Positions 46,641-54,478 of a stretch of DNA of 64,000 bases are shown here, in pieces. The first letter of the stretch is position 1; every line of letters begins with the position of its first letter. A program made the position numbers and the translations under genes. Under the pieces are notes generated by a model, which was not told the DNA's origin, did not search any database, and saw only the letters and a list, made by a program, of their open reading frames with translations. This stretch comes from an uncultured Aquimarina sp. (GTDB lineage Bacteria; Bacteroidota; Bacteroidia; Flavobacteriales; Flavobacteriaceae): positions 62,001-126,000 of the forward strand of contig NZ_CANMQT010000013.1 of the NCBI RefSeq assembly GCF_947500065.1, read 5' to 3'.

Positions 46641-46715
46641 TTCAGAATATGTTTTTGGAACAGGCGCAGGCGACACATTTAGTTATACCTTTACATATGA
46701 CCGTATAAAAAATAA
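46591..46715 (+). pseudogene. Possible 3' remnant of an unknown gene
   Basis: From 46591 one frame reads to a stop at 46713-46715. Its last part, EYVFGTGAGDTFSYTFTYD, followed by RIKNKI, has the amino-acid mix of real protein rather than random AT-rich sequence. The 5' side of the frame is repeat-derived. It may be the tail of a gene cut by a repeat insertion or recombination. I do not recognise the parent protein. Confidence 0.3.
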
Positions 46716-46802
46716 AATATAATTCATCCAACCGAAATTCATATTGTTCCTACGATACCTTCTCCAATTCGATTACAAGAATATGGTGTTGGTATTTTTG
46801 TT

Positions 46803-47591
46803 GTGGCTTTAACGAAATCAGCGTTAAAAAAGGTGCTAAAGAAAAATTTCATTAGGGTTAATGATGTGATTGCTACTTCGGCTACTATAATATGTGGTGG
46901 TGAGCGCATAAGTTTGTGTATTCCGGATAAGGTTAATTTAAATAATAGATTGGTTTTTCAGCTTACGGTTTTATTTGAAGATGAGCATTTAGCCGTGATT
47001 CATAAACCCGCGGGTATTTTGGTAAGCGGTAATAGTTTTAAAACGATTGCCAATGCCTTAGCTCAAAACATTAAACGAAGTACTCTTCCTGATGCTACAA
47101 CACCTCAACCCGTTCATCGATTAGATTATGCTACAACTGGTGTTTTGTTGGTTGGAAAAACGAGTAGTAGTATTCGTGTTTTAAATAAAATGTTTGAAGA
47201 TAAAAAGATCGAGAAAATATATTATGCGATTACTATTGGTGAAATGAAGGATGGAGGAAAAATTACATCAGAAATTGATGGTAAGAAATCACAATCGAAT
47301 TATAAAGTACTCGAATCAGTTTTCTCCAAGAGATTCGGAAAACTGAACCTAGTGAAATTGAAACCTCAAACAGGAAGAAGGCATCAATTACGCAAGCACC
47401 TGCTCAGTATAGTTAATCCGATACTAGGAGATAAGGACTATGGAATAGAGCATCTAATTTTAAATGGCAAAGGTTTGTATTTACATGCGTATTCGTTGGA
47501 TTTCATACATCCCTTTACACATAAAAAAGTCTGTTTTAAAGATGAATTCACTCAAAGATTTGAGAAAATATTTACTGCTACAATAGAGTAG
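46803..47591 (+). CDS. RluA-type pseudouridine synthase, start uncertain
   Basis: Pseudouridine synthase of the RluA/RsuA superfamily, 262 residues from the GTG. The catalytic motif is HRLDYATTGVLL (Asp conserved), then KTYYA-like KIYYAITIGE and LKPQTGRRHQLRKHL near the end. The frame is open upstream to a stop at 46713, and the translation there (HIVPTIPSPIRLQEYGVGIF) continues the N-terminal S4-like region known from flavobacterial homologues. Only ATT/ATA codons, not ATG/GTG/TTG, are available there. It may thus use a rare start, or its 5' end is damaged. Confidence 0.8.
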   Translation: MALTKSALKKVLKKNFIRVNDVIATSATIICGGERISLCIPDKVNLNNRLVFQLTVLFEDEHLAVIHKPAGILVSGNSFKTIANALAQNIKRSTLPDATTPQPVHRLDYATTGVLLVGKTSSSIRVLNKMFEDKKIEKIYYAITIGEMKDGGKITSEIDGKKSQSNYKVLESVFSKRFGKLNLVKLKPQTGRRHQLRKHLLSIVNPILGDKDYGIEHLILNGKGLYLHAYSLDFIHPFTHKKVCFKDEFTQRFEKIFTATIE

Positions 47592-47845
47592 GATTTCCTC
47601 AAATCCCAAGAAAGAACCCTGAGGTTTTCGAAGGTTGATGAACCGGACTTCGACTTCGCGAATGCTGAGCTTGCCGAAGTGCAGTCCTCCCGCATCGACT
47701 CCCACGAAACCTGAGGTTCTCGAAGGTTGACGAACCGGACTTCGACTTCGCTCAGTCCTCGGATACTGGAATCCTGAATGTAGTCGAAGTGGTAGTCGAT
47801 GGGAGAGGTGACTCGAAGGATGAATCACACAACTACAATAATCCC
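47592..47845. repeat. TTCGAC-family repeat cluster with direct repeat
   Basis: A 45-bp unit (GAACC..GAGGTT..TCGAAGGTTGA..GAACCGGACTTCGACTTCG) occurs at 47614-47658 and again at 47706-47750, differing at 3 positions with a 92-bp period. GCTGAGCTTGCCGAAG (47664-47679) and the degenerate CCTGAATGTAGTCGAAG (47773-47789) lie around it. No gene in this gap. Confidence 0.7.
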
Positions 47846-47924
47846 AAAACCAGCAAGACACATGTTGCTCGTTTTTTTATTAAGAGAAATTTATGTTTCT
47901 TTAGAAAACGTTTGTAGAAAGTAA
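47846..47924. repeat. 79-bp module, copy 1 (terminator plus downstream)
   Basis: Begins AAAACCAGCAAGACACATGT, forming a stem with TTGCTCGTTTT, followed by a T run and a conserved AAATTTATGTTTCTTTAG segment. The copy at 50210-50288 has the same length and 75 of 79 identical positions. Confidence 0.8.
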
Positions 47925-47969
47925 TAGCAGATACTACATAACTTCATCTGTAATCTCTAATCCCAATCA

Positions 47970-49100
47970 ATGAATTTTACTTTTTTTGATATTTTAATAA
48001 TTTTGGGGTTAGCATTAAGTTTTTTCTTAGTTGTCTTAATATTTTTTTCAAAGTCTTTTAGAAAAGATGTTCACTACTATTTTGCTACAGCAATCATATC
48101 AATCAATTTTTTTCTAATTATTACTCAATTTGAAAGCTTTGTTCCCTCTAATGGAATTTTAGAACTAATCAGTTGGGAGTTTTTATTCCCTTTTGCTTTT
48201 ATGATGTTTTCATTAAAGGCAATACGGCATCCTTTAAATTCAAATAGAAAAATTTGGTTTTTAAGTATTCCTTTTATATTGTTTAGCTCTTTTCAATGTA
48301 TAGATTTCTTTTTTGATTTTGATGTTTATGATTGGTTGGTTGGATATGATGAAAACAAGCTGATTTACATTATTGAAGCAAAAACGATATTTTTCTTACT
48401 TTTTTCAATCGCGCTCATTGGTTTTTCATACTTTAAAATTAAAAATGCAAACACACTATACAAAGCAGAAAGAAAATGGTTAAAATTAAATAGCTTATTT
48501 CTCTCCTTTTTTCTGTTAATTTGGATCCTCAGCGGAGTAATTGACACAATATATGATTTCCCAGTTTGGGAATATCTACTTGTAGTTCTCGCAATCTTTT
48601 TAATGATAATTACTTTTTTCGGAGTGCATCATCTCAATATTTCTGAACAAAGAAAGCAAATATCAAAATTAGTAGTAAAAGGTTCTATTCAAAACCATAA
48701 AGAAACAATTGCAGAATTAGAATTAGAAAACCTAACCACTTTAAGTTTATCAAAAACTAACAAAAAAATAGAATTACTTATTTCGCTTATGAAACAAGAA
48801 AACTATTATTTGGATTCGAATCTTACACGTACTGCAGTAGCAAAAAAGTTAGATATAAGTGAAGGGTATTTAAGTGAACTTTTAAAAACAAACTTACATA
48901 CAAATTTTAATGATTTCGTAAATGAATACCGAGTAAATCATAGCATCAAAATGTTTCAAAATAAAAAGTTTGACATCTTTACTATTGAAGCCATAGGTTT
49001 TGAAGCGGGGTTTAAATCTAAAAGTGTATTTTATAATTCATTTAAAAAGGTCAAGAAAAAGTCGCCAGGTATTTATAGAAAGGAATTAAAAATGTCCTAA
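47970..49100 (+). CDS. Membrane-bound AraC-type regulator
   Basis: A 376-residue regulator with seven hydrophobic segments in about 1-230 and an AraC DNA-binding domain at about 285-372: TRTAVAKKLDISEGYLSELL is the first HTH, FTIEAIGFEAGFKSKSVFYN the second, followed by KVKKKSPGIYRKE. Its membrane half probably senses an envelope or extracellular signal. It is followed 103 bp later by a co-oriented SGNH lipoprotein, and the pair lies between two copies of a 79-bp module. Confidence 0.9.
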   Translation: MNFTFFDILIILGLALSFFLVVLIFFSKSFRKDVHYYFATAIISINFFLIITQFESFVPSNGILELISWEFLFPFAFMMFSLKAIRHPLNSNRKIWFLSIPFILFSSFQCIDFFFDFDVYDWLVGYDENKLIYIIEAKTIFFLLFSIALIGFSYFKIKNANTLYKAERKWLKLNSLFLSFFLLIWILSGVIDTIYDFPVWEYLLVVLAIFLMIITFFGVHHLNISEQRKQISKLVVKGSIQNHKETIAELELENLTTLSLSKTNKKIELLISLMKQENYYLDSNLTRTAVAKKLDISEGYLSELLKTNLHTNFNDFVNEYRVNHSIKMFQNKKFDIFTIEAIGFEAGFKSKSVFYNSFKKVKKKSPGIYRKELKMS

Positions 49101-49203
49101 AATATCAGGATTACTGATATTTCAATACTTCTCATCAGTTTAAAAGTAGAAATTTAAATCATACTCAAGCGATATTTGTATTTATAAATAAATCGTAAAT
49201 ACA

Positions 49204-49980
49204 ATGACAATGATGATTAAATTTGAAAAAACAGGAATTACCTTTCGTTTAAATACTTTAATTATATTAATAATTACAACCTTTCTTTTTACAAGTTGTG
49301 ATAATGATGATGATTCCGAACCAAAACCGCTAAGTACCTCTATTAATAAAATAATGTCTTTGGGAGCATCAAGAGTTGAAGGAGCACGTCCCGAATTTGA
49401 AAGTTTTAGGTACGAGCTTTGGAAAGATTTAAAAGAAAATAATTGGACTTTTGATTTTATAGGCACACAATTAGATGAAGCTTCTTATCCTGTTTTCAAT
49501 GGTGAGAATTTTGATATGGATCATGAAGGAAGAGGCGGCTGGACTTCAGGCCAAATTTTGAATGGACTAAATGAGTGGCTTAGTCAAACAGGTTCACCAG
49601 ATATTGTTCTATTTAGTTCACCAGGTGGAAATGATATTTTGGAAAGCTTAGATTATAACCAAACGATATCAAATATCAATGCAATTATTGATGCTTTGCA
49701 AGCAGATAATTCAAATGTAACAATAATCATAGAACAGCCTGCTCAAGGACGTTCTGACTTTATGACGACTGAATTTACCAATGCCTTTAACCAAATTAGA
49801 CAAGATGTAGTAACAATTTCAAATGAGCAAACTACAACAAGTTCGCAAGTACTCACTGTTGATATGTTTACAGGGTTCACAGATATTTATTTAGCAGATG
49901 AAGTTCATTATAATGAAGCTGGTGCGGAGTTTATAGCGACTAGATATTATGATGTGCTTCAAAATATACTTAGTAATTAA
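49204..49980 (+). CDS. SGNH hydrolase lipoprotein
   Basis: A 258-residue lipoprotein with FTSC lipobox. Serine-hydrolase blocks: SLGASRVEG (block I, GAS in place of GDS), GGWTSGQI, SSPGGNDI (block III, Asn) and the C-terminal DEVHYNEAGA with the Asp-x-x-His pair. The family includes carbohydrate and lipid esterases. Several in-frame ATGs (49204, 49213, 49216) make the exact start uncertain. Confidence 0.82.
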   Translation: MTMMIKFEKTGITFRLNTLIILIITTFLFTSCDNDDDSEPKPLSTSINKIMSLGASRVEGARPEFESFRYELWKDLKENNWTFDFIGTQLDEASYPVFNGENFDMDHEGRGGWTSGQILNGLNEWLSQTGSPDIVLFSSPGGNDILESLDYNQTISNINAIIDALQADNSNVTIIIEQPAQGRSDFMTTEFTNAFNQIRQDVVTISNEQTTTSSQVLTVDMFTGFTDIYLADEVHYNEAGAEFIATRYYDVLQNILSN

Positions 49981-50040
49981 AATACTGAAACTTAAATATC
50001 TAATTGCTTTAAGTTCGATTTGTATACTTTTTGGTTCGCT

Positions 50041-50150
50041 TTAGAATACTCTTGCTCCGAACCTTGAGCGTAGTCGAAGCACAGTCCTCGTAATAGAAAA
50101 AAACCGTCAATTCGAGTGCTTCGACTTTAGGAGAAGAGTATCGAGAATAG
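50041..50150. repeat. TTCGAC-family repeat cluster
   Basis: GAACCTTGAGCGTAGTCGAAG (50059-50079) with CACAGTCCTCG, followed by GAGTGCTTCGAC (50114-50125). GTCGAAGCAC and GTGCTTCGAC are complementary and can form a hairpin. The gap up to 50451 otherwise shows only the 79-bp module and AT-rich sequence. Confidence 0.6.
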
Positions 50151-50209
50151 GTTTTTGTAGTATATATTACTATTAAAAGTATTATTCTTTTTCGATAAAA
50201 CAATTGCCT

Positions 50210-50288
50210 AAAACCAGCAAGACACATGTTGCTGGTTTTTTTATTAAGGGAAATTTACGTTTCTTTAGAAAACATTTGTAGAAAGTAA
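50210..50288. repeat. 79-bp module, copy 2
   Basis: Same as copy 1 (47846-47924) with 4 differences. Here the hairpin is perfect: AAACCAGCAA...TTGCTGGTTT then T7, so it can work as a terminator for the SGNH gene. Confidence 0.8.
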
Positions 50289-50451
50289 GGATACATGAAA
50301 TTATGTGTTTACAATGGATTGTAAATAGTTACAAATGGAAATAAGAATATAAAAGAAATTTATCCAATTAGGCATATCAACATATCCTAAGTAATTTAAA
50401 CGTAACTAAATTGATAAAATCATATCTTATATGTGATAAATTATAAATATT

Positions 50452-50952
50452 ATGAAAAGAACATTCTTAATTATTGTTTTAATAGTATTTACTTTTGGAT
50501 GTAAAAATGACGATGAATCAGATAACCAAAATAATGAAATTTCAATTATTGGAAATTGGAAATTAATTGATTGGTACGATGATACTCCAAAAGATATAAA
50601 TAACGATGGAGAAGAATCAACTGATTTGTTTTCTCAATGGAATGGTTGCAGAAAACAGAGCACATTGATCCTTTCAAATGATAATACAGGAAAAATCGTA
50701 TATAATGGAGGGAATAATAACCCAAAATGTCCTCCTGGATTTGATACTGATGATTTCTTTCCAACTCACCCTTGGACCTTCGATGAATTAAACCAAACTT
50801 TTACCTTAATGGCTTATGATTATTCAGATTCATATGAAATCATAGAATTATCTTCTGAAATACTTATATTGAAAGGTTCTGGGTTTTTTACATGTTGTGA
50901 TTCTGAAATCTCTTATTATACTGGTGGTTATTTGAAATTTGAAAGAGAATAA
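50452..50952 (+). CDS. Lipocalin-like lipoprotein
   Basis: A 166-residue lipoprotein: FGC lipobox (Cys at about 17) and an acidic linker KNDDESDNQN. The body begins ISIIGNWKLIDWYDD and has later LSSEILILKGS and CCDSEISYYTGGYLKFE, the pattern of flavobacterial lipocalin-like (DUF4923/lipocalin_4-type) proteins. Ligand unknown. It ends where the truncated oxygenase frame begins; both are in the same frame separated by the stop. Confidence 0.7.
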   Translation: MKRTFLIIVLIVFTFGCKNDDESDNQNNEISIIGNWKLIDWYDDTPKDINNDGEESTDLFSQWNGCRKQSTLILSNDNTGKIVYNGGNNNPKCPPGFDTDDFFPTHPWTFDELNQTFTLMAYDYSDSYEIIELSSEILILKGSGFFTCCDSEISYYTGGYLKFERE

Positions 50953-51291
50953 AAACTACTTACAGTAAGGTACTGGTTTGATTTGTTAGGTTTCCATCAA
51001 GAGTTGCAACTAACCAGATATTCTGAAGGAGGTTTTTTTGATTGGCATGTAGATTTTGGTGCAGGAGAAATTTCTGCTAGAAAACTAAGTATAACTATGC
51101 AGTTAAGTGATGCTGATGCTTATGAAGGTGGTGATTTACAGTTTATGGTAAATAATAAAATAGTGAATGCTCCACGAGAAAAAGGAACAATTATCATTTT
51201 CCCATCTTTTGCCATGCATAGAGTTACGCCAATTACCAAAGACACCCGACAATCTATTGTTGGTTGGGTTTCTGGTCCACCCTATAGATAA
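50953..51291 (+). pseudogene. Truncated 2OG-Fe(II) oxygenase
   Basis: The C-terminal part of a PKHD-type 2OG-Fe(II) oxygenase: RYSEGGFFDWHVD (HxD iron ligands), EGGDLQF, GTIIIFPSFAMHRVTPI (distal His) and RQSIVGW (2OG-binding Arg). The N-terminal half of a full-length protein (about 200 residues) is missing; reading upstream, the frame runs only 10 codons to the stop of the lipocalin gene. No ATG exists; a TTG at 50983 is the only start. I read it as a remnant, though it retains the catalytic residues. Confidence 0.65.
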
Positions 51292-51330
51292 CAGGTTAAA
51301 AACATACATCTAAATCTTTACAGCTAGTAT

Positions 51331-51374
51331 ATTTGATATATCAAATATATTTATATTTTTGTTTGATATATCAA
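51331..51374. promoter_or_regulatory. MarR operator-promoter region
   Basis: ATTTGATATATCAAAT (51331-51346) and TTGATATATCAA (51363-51374) are perfect palindromes with centres exactly 30 bp apart. Between them lies TATTTTTG (51354-51361), a match to the -7 consensus; a TTTG 18 bp before it (51332-51335) falls inside the first palindrome. The ATG of the marR gene is at 51380. Confidence 0.75.
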
Positions 51375-51379
51375 GTATT

Positions 51380-51817
51380 ATGATTTTCAATAATCCCTCG
51401 TCAACTATATTTTACGCTATAGAAGAAGCTATAAAAGCGTATAGGAAATTGAGTGCAAAAGAAATTAAAAAAGTAATCTCAGATATCACCGTAGATCAAG
51501 CTTTAATACTTCAAATTATAAGTGAAAATCAAATTACTCAAACGGAAATAGCAGATTTAATATTTAAAGATTATGCTTCCATGACACGTATCATTAGTTT
51601 AATGATTAAAAAAGAGTATGTCATAAAGACCGTGAATCAGCAAGACAAAAGAGCGGCGGTATTAAAAATCACCAAAAAAGGAGAAATCTCCTTAAAAAAA
51701 CTAACACCTATTATCAATAAAAACAGACAAATTTCTACGAACGGTATCAGTCAAACCGAATTAGAACAACTAAAAACTATTTTAAATACAATTACCCAAA
51801 ACTGTAAAATTAATTAA
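51380..51817 (+). CDS. MarR-family transcriptional regulator
   Basis: A 145-residue winged-helix regulator of the MarR type: TQTEIADLIFKDYASMTRIISLM (recognition helix), NQQDKRAAVLKITKKGE (wing). The start is ATG 51380; the in-frame TTG at 51359 would lie in the -7 box. Its stop touches the next gene's ATG, so both are one unit. Two palindromes at its promoter suggest autoregulation. Confidence 0.9.
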   Translation: MIFNNPSSTIFYAIEEAIKAYRKLSAKEIKKVISDITVDQALILQIISENQITQTEIADLIFKDYASMTRIISLMIKKEYVIKTVNQQDKRAAVLKITKKGEISLKKLTPIINKNRQISTNGISQTELEQLKTILNTITQNCKIN

Positions 51818-53038
51818 ATGAAAGTACACAAAACAGGACTCGTAATAGCACTATTGATCTTTTGCTTTAAAGGCTATGCACAATTCAATCAAAATGATGA
51901 AAAGCAATTAGTGATTGGGAATGTAGATAGTTTGTTTTCCGAAATACTGCAAGAGCAAAGAGAGGTTTGGATACATACACCTAAAAATTTTGACAATACA
52001 AAAAAGTATCCAGTGATATATGTGTTAGATGCGTCTAATCAGTTTTATGCTGTTACTGGAATGCTAAAACAATTAACACGGTTAAAAATCCCAAAATCAA
52101 TTATTGTTGGTGTTACAAATACGGATAGAACAAGAGATTTTACACCTACGAATGTAAAATTTCAACGTGGACATAAATCCGAAACTTCTGGAGGTGCGGG
52201 TAATTTCATAAAATTCATAGACCAAGAATTAAAGCCATTTATTAATAATAAATACCCAATAGAAAGCAACAGCACTATTATTGGTCACTCTACAGGTGGA
52301 TTATTTGTACTGTATTCTTATCTGTATCACGAAGATGTTTTTGATAATTATTTAGCAATAGATCCAAGCCTTTGGTGGGATAAAGAAGACCTAGTAAAAA
52401 AGACTGAAAGTCAACTTGCTAAAGGAAATCGGAAAGAGAAATCATTATATATCGCAGTAGCGAATAGTATTGGTAAAACAATGGATACCGTAAAAGTAAG
52501 AAAAGATAAATCGGTTCCAACTGAGCAGATTAGAGCGAATCTAAAGTTTCATGATATATTGGTGAAAAATAGTAAAACGCTTAATTTTAATTGGGAATAT
52601 TTTAAAAACGAAGATCACGGAAGTATTGTAATACCAGCTCAGTACAATGGATTACGATCTATTTTCTCTTGGTTTCCGTTCCCGGAAATGTGGCGTTTTA
52701 ATACACCAAAAAAATATTCTGTTAAACAATTGATAACCCCATTTTATTCGCATTACAAAAAAATAAGCAGTCATATGAATCGCGAAATAAAGCCCGATTG
52801 GGCGCTTGTAAATGATATTGGTTCTTTTATGCTAGAAGGTCATAAGCTTCCCAAAAAGGCATTAGCATATTATGAAATGAATTTAGATTTCCATCCTGAT
52901 AATTCCAATAGTTATCTAGCATTGGGTAAATTCCATGCAGCGGAAAAAAATAAGGTTAAAGCCATAGAATACTTTACAAAAGCCATTGAGATGGATGGAA
53001 ACAAAGAAGCTAAGACTGAATTGGATAAAATGAAATAA
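51818..53038 (+). CDS. Secreted esterase (BesA-like) with TPR tail
   Basis: A 406-residue exported alpha/beta-hydrolase (signal peptide 1-20, GYAQ). Putative esterase (PF00756) features: REVWIHTPKNFDNTKKYPVIYVLD, the nucleophile elbow GHSTGG, and NEDHGSI-type catalytic His region. Residues about 330-405 are two TPR-like repeats (ALAYYEMNLDFHPDNSNSY, KAIEYFTKAIEMDG). Relatives hydrolyse siderophore esters; MarR control suits detoxification or degradation of a phenolic ester. Substrate unproven. Confidence 0.85.
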   Translation: MKVHKTGLVIALLIFCFKGYAQFNQNDEKQLVIGNVDSLFSEILQEQREVWIHTPKNFDNTKKYPVIYVLDASNQFYAVTGMLKQLTRLKIPKSIIVGVTNTDRTRDFTPTNVKFQRGHKSETSGGAGNFIKFIDQELKPFINNKYPIESNSTIIGHSTGGLFVLYSYLYHEDVFDNYLAIDPSLWWDKEDLVKKTESQLAKGNRKEKSLYIAVANSIGKTMDTVKVRKDKSVPTEQIRANLKFHDILVKNSKTLNFNWEYFKNEDHGSIVIPAQYNGLRSIFSWFPFPEMWRFNTPKKYSVKQLITPFYSHYKKISSHMNREIKPDWALVNDIGSFMLEGHKLPKKALAYYEMNLDFHPDNSNSYLALGKFHAAEKNKVKAIEYFTKAIEMDGNKEAKTELDKMK

Positions 53039-53060
53039 AATATTTACTGAAATTAGTAGT

Positions 53061-53103
53061 CAAATAGGATAGTACTCGATAGTGAATTATCCTATTTGGT
53101 GTT
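53061..53103 (+). terminator. Weak terminator after esterase
   Basis: An 11-bp stem (CAAATAGGATA, 53061-53071, with TATCCTATTTG, 53088-53098) has a 16-nt loop and only a short T run. Confidence 0.5.
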
Positions 53104-53225
53104 TTAGAGAGATACGTTAAAAAGCGAACACCCAAAATTCCGTTATGTGTTCATCTGAAAATTTATTATATTTAAACCTACTACTATATTCACACACAAA
53201 TCATTAACTAATAGTACGCTCAGCC

Positions 53226-53693
53226 ATGAAATTATCTGACTTAATTGATGAAAAAATATCCAAAATTCGATTTAACTATACATTCAAAAATGAACATGGA
53301 ATGCAAGAATTTCAATCTCAGATTAGATTGTCAAACGGTAAGATTGTCCTATTACCTAAGCATCCGGACGATAAACTTAATTTAATTGAAGATTATTCAA
53401 ACAATAAAAGTGTCACCTTTGATAAAGCCCAAAGATATGGACTGACATCAAGGCTAATGTTCAGGAATAAACAGATAAAAGATATACATTTTAGATTTTC
53501 GGATAACGAACACGTAATGGATTCCAGCGCAATACTTGAGTTAGATAATGGAAAGTTTATAACAGAAAACAACTATGGTCCCAATGGGCTAACGGATATA
53601 AATTTAGTAATCATGAACAAAACTCAATTCCAAGAGCTTGCTGATGATGAAATCCAAATACGATCCCTTCGGAAAGATATTTTGAAAGGTTAA
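53226..53693 (+). CDS. Hypothetical cytoplasmic protein
   Basis: A 155-residue protein with no signal peptide or membrane segment. It has recurring beta-strand-like blocks (FQSQIRLSNGKIVLLP, SSAILELDNGKFITENNYGP) that resemble each other, as if two related beta units. I do not recognise a family. The codon use and composition match the neighbours. Isolated plus-strand gene. Confidence 0.55.
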   Translation: MKLSDLIDEKISKIRFNYTFKNEHGMQEFQSQIRLSNGKIVLLPKHPDDKLNLIEDYSNNKSVTFDKAQRYGLTSRLMFRNKQIKDIHFRFSDNEHVMDSSAILELDNGKFITENNYGPNGLTDINLVIMNKTQFQELADDEIQIRSLRKDILKG

Positions 53694-53816
53694 TGATAGA
53701 TGTATGGTTGTAATTTTATATAGGAATTTCCATTGCACTAATTACCTTTAACTATAGTGGGAGTCATCATATTTTCTCATAAGTAATCATACGTAATTCG
53801 TTATCTATTAATTAAA

Positions 53817-54293
53817 ATGAAGAAATTAACACCCATATTTTTACTAATAACTATAGGGTTTAGTAGTTGTTTTGATTCTTCTCCTTCACAATCAAATATA
53901 CTCGACAGTGATGATTATGATTCCAAAGAGGAACGAGTAGAAATTCTAAAAAATGAAATCAAATCTTTTAGCGACTTTGAGAATGCAGCATTCGAATTGT
54001 TTAATGTCAATGGGTTTTCGAATAGTAGAACCATGCTTCCAGGAGCATCTTCATGGGATTACAAATTTGTTGTTAAGATAAATCCATCTGAAATCGGTGC
54101 ATGGACAAATGGAATGATAAAGACCAAAACTAAGTACCATGATGATGAATGGATGAAAAAAATAATTGAGGATAGAAAAGTAGAATGGCAAACAACAAGT
54201 GATCCAGAGATATATACTCGACAAGGAGAAAATGTCCTGATGATAGTGTATAGGTCGGAAGGAATTATCTTTAAACGTATCATAAATTTATAA
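53817..54293 (+). CDS. Hypothetical lipoprotein
   Basis: A 158-residue protein with a Bacteroidota lipobox (FSSC, Cys about 18) followed by an acidic, Ser-rich linker (SPSQSNILDSDDYD). The remainder is a mixed alpha/beta body (WDYKFVVKINPSEIGAWTNGM). No family recognised. Confidence 0.6.
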   Translation: MKKLTPIFLLITIGFSSCFDSSPSQSNILDSDDYDSKEERVEILKNEIKSFSDFENAAFELFNVNGFSNSRTMLPGASSWDYKFVVKINPSEIGAWTNGMIKTKTKYHDDEWMKKIIEDRKVEWQTTSDPEIYTRQGENVLMIVYRSEGIIFKRIINL

Positions 54294-54478
54294 TTGAAAA
54301 ATAAAAAACGTGACAATGGTTATAAAGCATCACGAATCAAATCACTACTACCCTTCAGAACAGAAACATTAGAATGACCCTATGCACTTCCTACAAAAGT
54401 TAAGAATTTGATAAAAACCTGATATCATCATTTTTATCTTTATTTTTATCTCATAACACATTTCAAACTCAACATATC

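Noticed and set aside
47592..47845. CRISPR-like array
   Set aside because: Spacing (92 bp) and unit structure are not CRISPR-like and no cas genes occur nearby. The units are palindromic intergenic repeats.
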